From: Oscheius dolichura
Lineage: Eukaryota > Nematoda > Chromadorea > Rhabditida > Rhabditidae
Reading direction: 5' to 3'
Length of the DNA stretch: 64,000 nt
Assembly (NCBI GenBank): GCA_932521035.1
Contig: OW051492.1
Coordinates: 11,284,001 to 11,348,000, forward strand
Shown: positions 9,302 through 21,657 of the stretch, in pieces
Position numbering within the stretch: position 1 is the stretch's first letter
Layout: each line of letters begins with the position of its first letter
Translations under genes and position numbers: made by a program
The notes under the pieces: model-generated
What the model was told of the DNA's origin: nothing
What the model saw: the letters and a program-made list of their open reading frames with translations, nothing else
The model's database searches: none

Positions 9302-11589
9302 CCAATACAAATCTCTTGGGCAATTTGAACAGGCCAGTACGGAATAAAAACCTAATGATTGGAGAACGTTCGACCACTCTTCTTGTAGAGCTCGACGAGT
9401 TGAGTACGAATAACCCAAGATCGAATAGGGTTCGCTGAACAAATCGCGTTTTATAGCCCAAAAACTATTATAGTCCAAAAATAGGGGGTAGGCCAATACA
9501 AATCTCTTGGGCAATTTGAACAGGCCAGTACGGAATAAAAACCTAATGATTGGAGAACGTTCGACCACTCTTCTTGTAGAGCTCGACGAGAAGAGTACGA
9601 ATAACCCAAGATCGAATAGGGTTCGCTGAACAAAACGGGTTTTATAGCCCAAAAACTATTATAATCCAGAAATAGGTACAGTAATATGGTGCAGCTTTTG
9701 GAAAAAAAGGTAGGAGGTCCGAAATTGTACTCTTTCCAACCGCCTCATCGAGCTGAGTCTAAAAAACCAGCTCCCGTCACAGGAGGACGCCTTTGAGCCA
9801 CGTTATGGCTCCTAGATCATAAACCAGGGTTTAAGCCAATACAAATCTCTTGGGCAATTTGAACAGGCCAGTACGGAATAAAAACCTAATGATTGGAGAA
9901 CGTTCGACCACTCTTCTTGTAGAGCTCGACGAGAAGAGTACGAATAACCCAAGATCGAATAGGGTTCGCTGAACAAAACGGGTTTTATAGCCCAAAAACT
10001 ATTATAATCCAGAAATAGGTACAGTAATATGGTGCAGCTTTTGGAAAAGAAGGTAGGAGGTCCGAAATTGTACTCTTTCGAACCGCCTCATCGAGCTGAG
10101 TCTAAAAAACCAGCTCCCGTCACAGGAGGACGCCTTTGAGCCACGTTATGGCTCCTAGATCATAAACCAGGGTTTAAGCCAATACAAATCTCTTGGGCAA
10201 TTTGAACAGGCCAGTACGGAATAAAAACCTAATGATTGGAGAACGTTCGACCACTCTTCTTGTAGAGCTCGACGAGTTGAGTACGAATAACCCAAGATCG
10301 AATAGGGTTCGCTGAACAAATCGCGTTTTATAGCCCAAAAACTATTATAGTCCAAAAATAGGGGGTAGGCCAATACAAATCTCTTGGGCAATTTGAACAG
10401 GCCAGTACGGAATAAAAACCTAATGATTGGAGAACGTTCGACCACTCTTCTTGTAGAGCTCGACGAGTAGAGTACGAATAATCCAAGCTCGAATAGGGTT
10501 CGCTGAACAAATAGGGTTTTATAGCCCAAAAACTATTATAATCCAGAAAAAGGTACAGTAATATGGTGCAGCTTTTGGAAAAGAAGGTAGGAGGTCCGAA
10601 ATTGTACTCTTTCGAACCGCCTCATCGAGCTGAGTCTAAAAAACCAGCTCCCGTCACAGGAGGACGCCTTTGAGCCACGTTATGGCTCCTAGATCATAAA
10701 CCAGGGTTTAAGCCAATACAAATCTCTTGGGCAATTTGAACAGGCCAGTACGGAATAAAAACCTAATGATTGGAGAACGTTCGACCACTCTTCTTGTAGA
10801 GCTCGACGAGAAGAGTACGAATAACCCAAGATCGAATAGGGTTCGCTGAACAAAACGGGTTTTATAGCCCAAAAACTATTATAATCCAGAAATAGGTACA
10901 GTAATATGGTGCAGCTTTTGGAAAAGAAGGTAGGAGGTCCGAAATTGTACTCTTTCGAACCGCCTCATCGAGCTGAGTCTAAAAAACCAGCTCCCGTCAC
11001 AGGAGGACGCCTTTGAGCCACGTTATGGCTCCTAGATCATAAACCAGGGTTTAAGCCAATACAAATCTCTTGGGCAATTTGAACAGGCCAGTACGGAATA
11101 AAAACCTAATGATTGGAGAACGTTCGACCACTCTTCTTGTAGAGCTCGACGAGTTGAGTACGAATAACCCAAGATCGAATAGGGTTCGCTGAACAAATCG
11201 CGTTTTATAGCCCAAAAACTATTATAGTCCAAAAATAGGGGGTAGGCCAATACAAATCTCTTGGGCAATTTGAACAGGCCAGTACGGAATAAAAACCTAA
11301 TGATTGGAGAACGTTCGACCACTCTTCTTGTAGAGCTCGACGAGTAGAGTACGAATAACCCAAGCTCGAATAGGGTTCGCTGAACAAATAGGGTTTTATA
11401 GCCCAAAAACTATTATAATCCAGAAAAAGGTACAGTAATATGGTGCAGCTTTTGGAAAAGAAGGTAGGAGGTCCGAAATTGTACTCTTTCGAACCGCCTC
11501 ATCGAGCTGAGTCTAAAAAACCAGCTCCCGTCACAGGAGGACGCCTTTGAGCCACGTTATGGCTCCTAGATCATAAACCAGGGTTTAAG
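9302..11589 (+). repeat. 877-bp S-L-L modules followed by S-L
   Basis: Modules: S-L2-L at 9302, S-L1-L at 10179, S-L1 at 11056. In the 877-bp modules the second L (9836, 10713) is a mixed haplotype: AA and ACGGG as in L2, but GGAAAAGAAGG as in L1. This suggests exchange between L classes inside the unit. Confidence 0.9.
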
Positions 11590-13725
11590 CCAATACAAAT
11601 CTCTTGGGCAATTTGAACAGGCCAGTACGGAATAAAAACCTAATGATTGGAGAACGTTCGACCACTCTTCTTGTAGAGCTCGACGAGTTGAGTACGAATA
11701 ACCCAAGATCGAATAGGGTTCGCTGAACAAACCGCGTTTTATAGCCCAAAAACTATTATAGTCCAAAAATAGGGGGTAGGCCAATACAAATCTATTGGGC
11801 AATTTGAACAGGCCAGTACGGAATAAAAACCTAATGATTGGAGAACGTTCGACCACTCTTCTTGTAGAGCTCGACGAGAAGAGTACGAATAACCCAAGAT
11901 CGAATAGGGTTCGCTGAACAAAACGGGTTTTATAGCCCAAAAACTATTATAATCCAGAAATAGGTACAGTAATATGGTGCAGCTTTTGGAAAAAAAGGTA
12001 GGAGGTCCGAAATTGTACTCTTTCGAACCGCCTCATCGAGCTGAGTCTAAAAAACCAGCTCCCGTCACAGGAGGACGCCTTTGAGCCACGTTATGGCTCC
12101 TAGATCATAAACCAGGGTTTAAGCCAATACAAATCTCTTGGGCAATTTGAACAGGCCAGTACGGAATAAAAACCTAATGATTGGAGAACGTTCGACCACT
12201 CTTCTTGTAGAGCTCGACGAGTTGAGTACGAATAACCCAAGATCGAATAGGGTTCGCTGAACAAATCGCGTTTTATAGCCCAAAAACTATTATAGTCCAA
12301 AAATAGGGGGTAGGCCAATACAAATCTCTTGGGCAATTTGAACAGGCCAGTACGGAATAAAAACCTAATGATTGGAGAACGTTCGACCACTCTTCTTGTA
12401 GAGCTCGACGAGAAGAGTACGAATAACCCAAGATCGAATAGGGTTCGCTGAACAAAACGGGTTTTATAGCCCAAAAACTATTATAATCCAGAAATAGGTA
12501 CAGTAATATGGTGCAGCTTTTGGAAAAAAAGGTAGGAGGTCCGAAATTGTACTCTTTCGAACCGCCTCATCGAGCTGAGTCTAAAAAACCAGCTCCCGTC
12601 ACAGGAGGACGCCTTTGAGCCACGTTATGGCTCCTAGATCATAAACCAGGGTTTAAGCCAATACAAATCTCTTGGGCAATTTGAACAGGCCAGTACGGAA
12701 TAAAAACCTAATGATTGGAGAACGTTCGACCACTCTTCTTGTAGAGCTCGACGAGTTGAGTACGAATAACCCAAGATCGAATAGGGTTCGCTGAACAAAT
12801 CGCGTTTTATAGCCCAAAAACTATTATAGTCCAAAAATAGGGGGTAGGCCAATACAAATCTATTGGGCAATTTGAACAGGCCAGTACGGAATAAAAACCT
12901 AATGATTGGAGAACGTTCGACCACTCTTCTTGTAGAGCTCGACGAGAAGAGTACGAATAACCCAAGATCGAATAGGGTTCGCTGAACAAAACGGGTTTTA
13001 TAGCCCAAAAACTATTATAATCCAGAAATAGGTACAGTAATATGGTGCAGCTTTTGGAAAAAAAGGTAGGAGGTCCGAAATTGTACTCTTTCGAACCGCC
13101 TCATCGAGCTGAGTCTAAAAAACCAGCTCCCGTCACAGGAGGACGCCTTTGAGCCACGTTATGGCTCCTAGATCATAAACCAGGGTTTAAGCCAATACAA
13201 ATCTCTTGGGCAATTTGAACAGGCCAGTACGGAATAAAAACCTAATGATTGGAGAACGTTCGACCACTCTTCTTGTAGAGCTCGACGAGTTGAGTACGAA
13301 TAACCCAAGATCGAATAGGGTTCGCTGAACAAATCGCGTTTTATAGCCCAAAAACTATTATAGTCCAAAAATAGGGGGTAGGCCAATACAAATCTCTTGG
13401 GCAATTTGAACAGGCCAGTACGGAATAAAAACCTAATGATTGGAGAACGTTCGACCACTCTTCTTGTAGAGCTCGACGAGAAGAGTACGAATAACCCAAG
13501 ATCGAATAGGGTTCGCTGAACAAAACGGGTTTTATAGCCCAAAAACTATTATAATCCAGAAATAGGTACAGTAATATGGTGCAGCTTTTGGAAAAAAAGG
13601 TAGGAGGTCCGAAATTGTACTCTTTCCAACCGCCTCATCGAGCTGAGTCTAAAAAACCAGCTCCCGTCACAGGAGGACGCCTTTGAGCCACGTTATGGCT
13701 CCTAGATCATAAACCAGGGTTTAAG
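11590..13725 (+). repeat. 1068-bp higher-order repeat, two copies (S-L-S-L)
   Basis: Copies 11590-12657 and 12658-13725. Each contains S-L2-S-L2, and the first L of each carries a private C-to-A change (AAATCTATTGGG; A at 11794 and 12862, 1068 bp apart). The S at 11590 also has a unique ACCGCG in place of ATCGCG. Confidence 0.92.
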
Positions 13726-16700
13726 CCAATACAAATCTCTTGGGCAATTTGAACAGGCCAGTACGGAATAAAAACCTAATGATTGGAGAACGTTCGACCA
13801 CTCTTCTTGTAGAGCTCGACGAGAAGAGTACGAATAACCCAAGATCGAATAGGGTTCGCTGAACAAAACGGGTTTTATAGCCCAAAAACTATTATAATCC
13901 AGAAATAGGTACAGTAATATGGTGCAGCTTTTGGAAAAGAAGGTAGGAGGTCCGAAATTGTACTCTTTCGAACCGCCTCATCGAGCTGAGTCTAAAAAAC
14001 CAGCTCCCGTCACAGGAGGACGCCTTTGAGCCACGTTATGGCTCCTAGATCATAAACCAGGGTTTAAGCCAATACAAATCTCTTGGGCAATTTGAACAGG
14101 CCAGTACGGAATAAAAACCTAATGATTGGAGAACGTTCGACCACTCTTCTTGTAGAGCTCGACGAGTTGAGTACGAATAACCCAAGATCGAATAGGGTTC
14201 GCTGAACAAATCGCGTTTTATAGCCCAAAAACTATTATAGTCCAAAAATAGGGGGTAGGCCAATACAAATCTCTTGGGCAATTTGAACAGGCCAGTACGG
14301 AATAAAAACCTAATGATTGGAGAACGTTCGACCACTCTTCTTGTAGAGCTCGACGAGTAGAGTACGAATAACCCAAGCTCGAATAGGGTTCGCTGAACAA
14401 ATAGGGTTTTATAGCCCAAAAACTATTATAATCCAGAAAAAGGTACAGTAATATGGTGCAGCTTTTGGAAAAGAAGGTAGGAGGTCCGAAATTGTACTCT
14501 TTCGAACCGCCTCATCGAGCTGAGTCTAAAAAACCAGCTCCCGTCACAGGAGGACGCCTTTGAGCCACGTTATGGCTCCTAGATCATAAACCAGGGTTTA
14601 AGCCAATACAAATCTCTTGGGCAATTTGAACAGGCCAGTACGGAATAAAAACCTAATGATTGGAGAACGTTCGACCACTCTTCTTGTAGAGCTCGACGAG
14701 TTGAGTACGAATAACCCAAGATCGAATAGGGTTCGCTGAACAAATCGCGTTTTATAGCCCAAAAACTATTATAGTCCAAAAATAGGGGGTAGGCCAATAC
14801 AAATCTCTTGGGCAATTTGAACAGGCCAGTACGGAATAAAAACCTAATGATTGGAGAACGTTCGACCACTCTTCTTGTAGAGCTCGACGAGTAGAGTACG
14901 AATAACCCAAGCTCGAATAGGGTTCGCTGAACAAATAGGGTTTTATAGCCCAAAAACTATTATAATCCAGAAAAAGGTACAGTAATATGGTGCAGCTTTT
15001 GGAAAAGAAGGTAGGAGGTCCGAAATTGTACTCTTTCGAACCGCCTCATCGAGCTGAGTCTAAAAAACCAGCTCCCGTCACAGGAGGACGCCTTTGAGCC
15101 ACGTTATGGCTCCTAGATCATAAACCAGGGTTTAAGCCAATACAAATCTCTTGGGCAATTTGAACAGGCCAGTACGGAATAAAAACCTAATGATTGGAGA
15201 ACGTTCGACCACTCTTCTTGTAGAGCTCGACGAGAAGAGTACGAATAACCCAAGATCGAATAGGGTTCGCTGAACAAAACGGGTTTTATAGCCCAAAAAC
15301 TATTATAATCCAGAAATAGGTACAGTAATATGGTGCAGCTTTTGGAAAAGAAGGTAGGAGGTCCGAAATTGTACTCTTTCGAACCGCCTCATCGAGCTGA
15401 GTCTAAAAAACCAGCTCCCGTCACAGGAGGACGCCTTTGAGCCACGTTATGGCTCCTAGATCATAAACCAGGGTTTAAGCCAATACAAATCTCTTGGGCA
15501 ATTTGAACAGGCCAGTACGGAATAAAAACCTAATGATTGGAGAACGTTCGACCACTCTTCTTGTAGAGCTCGACGAGTTGAGTACGAATAACCCAAGATC
15601 GAATAGGGTTCGCTGAACAAATCGCGTTTTATAGCCCAAAAACTATTATAGTCCAAAAATAGGGGGTAGGCCAATACAAATCTCTTGGGCAATTTGAACA
15701 GGCCAGTACGGAATAAAAACCTAATGATTGGAGAACGTTCGACCACTCTTCTTGTAGAGCTCGACGAGTAGAGTACGAATAACCCAAGCTCGAATAGGGT
15801 TCGCTGAACAAATAGGGTTTTATAGCCCAAAAACTATTATAATCCAGAAAAAGGTACAGTAATATGGTGCAGCTTTTGGAAAAGAAGGTAGGAGGTCCGA
15901 AATTGTACTCTTTCGAACCGCCTCATCGAGCTGAGTCTAAAAAACCAGCTCCCGTCACAGGAGGACGCCTTTGAGCCACGTTATGGCTCCTAGATCATAA
16001 ACCAGGGTTTAAGCCAATACAAATCTCTTGGGCAATTTGAACAGGCCAGTACGGAATAAAAACCTAATGATTGGAGAACGTTCGACCACTCTTCTTGTAG
16101 AGCTCGACGAGTTGAGTACGAATAACCCAAGATCGAATAGGGTTCGCTGAACAAATCGCGTTTTATAGCCCAAAAACTATTATAGTCCAAAAATAGGGGG
16201 TAGGCCAATACAAATCTCTTGGGCAATTTGAACAGGCCAGTACGGAATAAAAACCTAATGATTGGAGAACGTTCGACCACTCTTCTTGTAGAGCTCGACG
16301 AGTAGAGTACGAATAACCCAAGCTCGAATAGGGTTCGCTGAACAAATAGGGTTTTATAGCCCAAAAACTATTATAATCCAGAAAAAGGTACAGTAATATG
16401 GTGCAGCTTTTGGAAAAGAAGGTAGGAGGTCCGAAATTGTACTCTTTCGAACCGCCTCATCGAGCTGAGTCTAAAAAACCAGCTCCCGTCACAGGAGGAC
16501 GCCTTTGAGCCACGTTATGGCTCCTAGATCATAAACCAGGGTTTAAGCCAATACAAATCTCTTGGGCAATTTGAACAGGCCAGTACGGAATAAAAACCTA
16601 ATGATTGGAGAACGTTCGACCACTCTTCTTGTAGAGCTCGACGAGTTGAGTACGAATAACCCAAGATCGAATAGGGTTCGCTGAACAAATCGCGTTTTAT

Positions 16701-19026
16701 AGCCCAAAAACTATTATAGTCCAAAAATAGGGGGTAGGCCAATACAAATCTCTTGGGCAATTTGAACAGGCCAGTACGGAATAAAAACCTAATGATTGGA
16801 GAACGTTCGACCACTCTTCTTGTAGAGCTCGACGAGAAGAGTACGAATAACCCAAGATCGAATAGGGTTCGCTGAACAAAACGGGTTTTATAGCCCAAAA
16901 ACTATTATAATCCAGAAATAGGTACAGTAATATGGTGCAGCTTTTGGAAAAAAAGGTAGGAGGTCCGAAATTGTACTCTTTCCAACCGCCTCATCGAGCT
17001 GAGTCTAAAAAACCAGCTCCCGTCACAGGAGGACGCCTTTGAGCCACGTTATGGCTCCTAGATCATAAACCAGGGTTTAAGCCAATACAAATCTCTTGGG
17101 CAATTTGAACAGGCCAGTACGGAATAAAAACCTAATGATTGGAGAACGTTCGACCACTCTTCTTGTAGAGCTCGACGAGAAGAGTACGAATAACCCAAGA
17201 TCGAATAGGGTTCGCTGAACAAATCGGGTTTTATAGCCCAAAAACTATTATAATCCAGAAAAAGGTACAGTAATATGGTGCAGCTTTTGGAAAAGAAGGT
17301 AGGAGGTCCGAAATTGTACTCTTTCGAACCGCCTCATCGAGCTGAGTCTAAAAAACCAGCTCCCGTCACAGGAGGACGCCTTTGAGCCACGTTATGGCTC
17401 CTAGATCATAAACCAGGGTTTAAGCCAATACAAATCTCTTGGGCAATTTGAACAGGCCAGTACGGAATAAAAACCTAATGATTGGAGAACGTGCGACCAC
17501 TCTTCTTGTAGAGCTCGACGAGTAGAGTACGAATAACCCAAGATCGAATAGGGTTCGCTGAACAAATCGCGTTTTATAGCCCAAAAACTATTATAGTCCA
17601 AAAATAGGGGGTAGGCCAATACAAATCTCTTGGGCAATTTGAACAGGCCAGTACGGAATAAAAACCTAATGATTGGAGAACGTTCGACCACTCTTCTTGT
17701 AGAGCTCGACGAGTAGAGTACGAATAACCCAAGCTCGAATAGGGTTCGCTGAACAAATAGGGTTTTATAGCCCAAAAACTATTATAATCCAGAAAAAGGT
17801 ACAGTAATATGGTGCAGCTTTTGGAAAAGAAGGTAGGAGGTCCGAAATTGTACTCTTTCGAACCGCCTCATCGAGCTGAGTCTAAAAAACCAGCTCCCGT
17901 CACAGGAGGACGCCTTTGAGCCACGTTATGGCTCCTAGATCATAAACCAGGGTTTAAGCCAATACAAATCTCTTGGGCAATTTGAACAGGCCAGTACGGA
18001 ATAAAAACCTAATGATTGGAGAACGTTCGACCACTCTTCTTGTAGAGCTCGACGAGTTGAGTACGAATAACCCAAGATCGAATAGGGTTCGCTGAACAAA
18101 TCGCGTTTTATAGCCCAAAAACTATTATAGTCCAAAAATAGGGGGTAGGCCAATACAAATCTCTTGGGCAATTTGAACAGGCCAGTACGGAATAAAAACC
18201 TAATGATTGGAGAACGTTCGACCACTCTTCTTGTAGAGCTCGACGAGAAGAGTACGAATAACCCAAGATCGAATAGGGTTCGCTGAACAAAACGGGTTTT
18301 ATAGCCCAAAAACTATTATAATCCAGAAATAGGTACAGTAATATGGTGCAGCTTTTGGAAAAAAAGGTAGGAGGTCCGAAATTGTACTCTTTCGAACCGC
18401 CTCATCGAGCTGAGTCTAAAAAACCAGCTCCCGTCACAGGAGGACGCCTTTGAGCCACGTTATGGCTCCTAGATCATAAACCAGGGTTTAAGCCAATACA
18501 AATCTCTTGGGCAATTTGAACAGGCCAGTACGGAATAAAAACCTAATGATTGGAGAACGTTCGACCACTCTTCTTGTAGAGCTCGACGAGAAGAGTACGA
18601 ATAACCCAAGATCGAATAGGGTTCGCTGAACAAATCGGGTTTTATAGCCCAAAAACTATTATAGTCCAAAAATAGGGGGTAGGCCAATACAAATCTCTTG
18701 GGCAATTTGAACAGGCCAGTACGGAATAAAAACCTAATGATTGGAGAACGTTCGACCACTCTTCTTGTAGAGCTCGACGAGTAGAGTACGAATAACCCAA
18801 GCTCGAATAGGGTTCGCTGAACAAATAGGGTTTTATAGCCCAAAAACTATTATAATCCAGAAAAAGGTACAGTAATATGGTGCAGCTTTTGGAAAAGAAG
18901 GTAGGAGGTCCGAAATTGTACTCTTTCGAACCGCCTCATCGAGCTGAGTCTAAAAAACCAGCTCCCGTCACAGGAGGACGCCTTTGAGCCACGTTATGGC
19001 TCCTAGATCATAAACCAGGGTTTAAG
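13726..19026 (+). repeat. Irregular run of S-L and S-L-L modules
   Basis: Unit starts: L 13726; S-L at 14069; S-L-L at 14603; S-L at 15480 and 16014; S-L-L at 16548; S-L at 17425, 17959 and 18493. The L3 haplotype (TCGGG with AAAAAGG) first appears at 17082. The S at 17425 has AACGTGCGACC instead of AACGTTCGACC, a variant that reappears at L 27645, 29399 and 37984. Confidence 0.9.
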
Positions 19027-21657
19027 CCAATACAAATCTCTTGGGCAATTTGAACAGGCCAGTACGGAATAAAAACCTAATGATTGGAGAACGTTCGACC
19101 ACTCTTCTTGTAGAGCTCGACGAGTTGAGTACGAATAACCCAAGATCGAATAGGGTTCGCTGAACAAATCGCGTTTTATAGCCCAAAAACTATTATAGTC
19201 CAAAAATAGGGGGTAGGCCAATACAAATCTCTTGGGCAATTTGAACAGGCCAGTACGGAATAAAAACCTGATGATTGGAGAACGTTCGACCACTCTTCTT
19301 GTAGAGCTCGACGAGAAGAGTACGAATAACCCAAGATCGACTAGGGTTCGCTGAACAAAACGGGTTTTATAGCCCAAAAACTATTATAATCCAGAAATAG
19401 GTACAGTAATATGGTGCAGCTTTTGGAAAAAAAGGTAGGAGGTCCGAAATTGTACTCTTTCGAACCGCCTCATCGAGCTGAGTCTAAAAAACCAGCTCCC
19501 GTCACAGGAGGACGCCTTTGAGCCACGTTATGGCTCCTAGATCATAAACCAGGGTTTAAGCCAATACAAATCTCTTGGGCAATTTGAACAGGCCAGTACG
19601 GAATAAAAACCTAATGATTGGAGAACGTTCGACCACTCTTCTTGTAGAGCTCGACGAGAAGAGTACGAATAACCCAAGATCGAATAGGGTTCGCTGAACA
19701 AATCGGGTTTTATAGCCCAAAAACTATTATAATCCAGAAAAAGGTACAGTAATATGGTGCAGCTTTTGGAAAAGAAGGTAGGAGGTCCGAAATTGTACTC
19801 TTTCGAACCGCCTCATCGAGCTGAGTCTAAAAAACCAGCTCCCGTCACAGGAGGACGCCTTTGAGCCACGTTATGGCTCCTAGATCATAAACCAGGGTTT
19901 AAGCCAATACAAATCTCTTGGGCAATTTGAACAGGCCAGTACGGAATAAAAACCTAATGATTGGAGAACGTTCGACCACTCTTCTTGTAGAGCTCGACGA
20001 GAAGAGTACGAATAACCCAAGATCGAATAGGGTTCGCTGAACAAATCGGGTTTTATAGCCCAAAAACTATTATAGTCCAAAAATAGGGGGTAGGCCAATA
20101 CAAATCTCTTGGGCAATTTGAACAGGCCAGTACGGAATAAAAACCTAATGATTGGAGAACGTTCGACCACTCTTCTTGTAGAGCTCGACGAGTAGAGTAC
20201 GAATAACCCAAGATCGAATAGGGTTCGCTGAACAAATAGGGTTTTATAGCCCAAAAACTATTATAATCCAGAAAAAGGTACAGTAATATGGTGCAGCTTT
20301 TGGAAAAGAAGGTAGGAGGTCCGAAATTGTACTCTTTCGAACCGCCTCATCGAGCTGAGTCTAAAAAACCAGCTCCCGTCACAGGAGGACGCCTTTGAGC
20401 CACGTTATGGCTCCTAGATCATAAACCAGGGTTTAAGCCAATACAAATCTCTTGGGCAATTTGAACAGGCCAGTACGGAATAAAAACCTAATGATTGGAG
20501 AACGTTCGACCACTCTTCTTGTAGAGCTCGACGAGTTGAGTACGAATAACCCAAGATCGAATAGGGTTCGCTGAACAAATCGCGTTTTATAGCCCAAAAA
20601 CTATTATAGTCCAAAAATAGGGGGTAGGCCAATACAAATCTCTTGGGCAATTTGAACAGGCCAGTACGGAATAAAAACCTAATGATTGGAGAACGTTCGA
20701 CCACTCTTCTTGTAGAGCTCGACGAGAAGAGTACGAATAACCCAAGATCGACTAGGGTTCGCTGAACAAAACGGGTTTTATAGCCCAAAAACTATTATAA
20801 TCCAGAAATAGGTACAGTAATATGGTGCAGCTTTTGGAAAAAAAGGTAGGAGGTCCGAAATTGTACTCTTTCGAACCGCCTCATCGAGCTGAGTCTAAAA
20901 AACCAGCTCCCGTCACAGGAGGACGCCTTTGAGCCACGTTATGGCTCCTAGATCATAAACCAGGGTTTAAGCCAATACAAATCTCTTGGGCAATTTGAAC
21001 AGGCCAGTACGGAATAAAAACCTAATGATTGGAGAACGTTCGACCACTCTTCTTGTAGAGCTCGACGAGAAGAGTACGAATAACCCAAGATCGAATAGGG
21101 TTCGCTGAACAAATCGGGTTTTATAGCCCAAAAACTATTATAATCCAGAAAAAGGTACAGTAATATGGTGCAGCTTTTGGAAAAGAAGGTAGGAGGTCCG
21201 AAATTGTACTCTTTCGAACCGCCTCATCGAGCTGAGTCTAAAAAACCAGCTCCCGTCACAGGAGGACGCCTTTGAGCCACGTTATGGCTCCTAGATCATA
21301 AACCAGGGTTTAAGCCAATACAAATCTCTTGGGCAATTTGAACAGGCCAGTACGGAATAAAAACCTAATGATTGGAGAACGTTCGACCACTCTTCTTGTA
21401 GAGCTCGACGAGAAGAGTACGAATAACCCAAGATCGAATAGGGTTCGCTGAACAAATCGGGTTTTATAGCCCAAAAACTATTATAATCCAGAAAAAGGTA
21501 CAGTAATATGGTGCAGCTTTTGGAAAAGAAGGTAGGAGGTCCGAAATTGTACTCTTTCGAACCGCCTCATCGAGCTGAGTCTAAAAAACCAGCTCCCGTC
21601 ACAGGAGGACGCCTTTGAGCCACGTTATGGCTCCTAGATCATAAACCAGGGTTTAAG
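19027..21657 (+). repeat. 1411-bp repeat and an expanded copy of it
   Basis: 19027-20437 is S-L-L-S-L. From 20438 the same order restarts with one extra L3 unit (S-L-L-L, 20438-21657). The first L of both copies (19218 and 20629) shares the private change GATCGACTAGGG, 1411 bp apart. This shows duplication followed by gain of one 343-bp unit. Confidence 0.9.
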
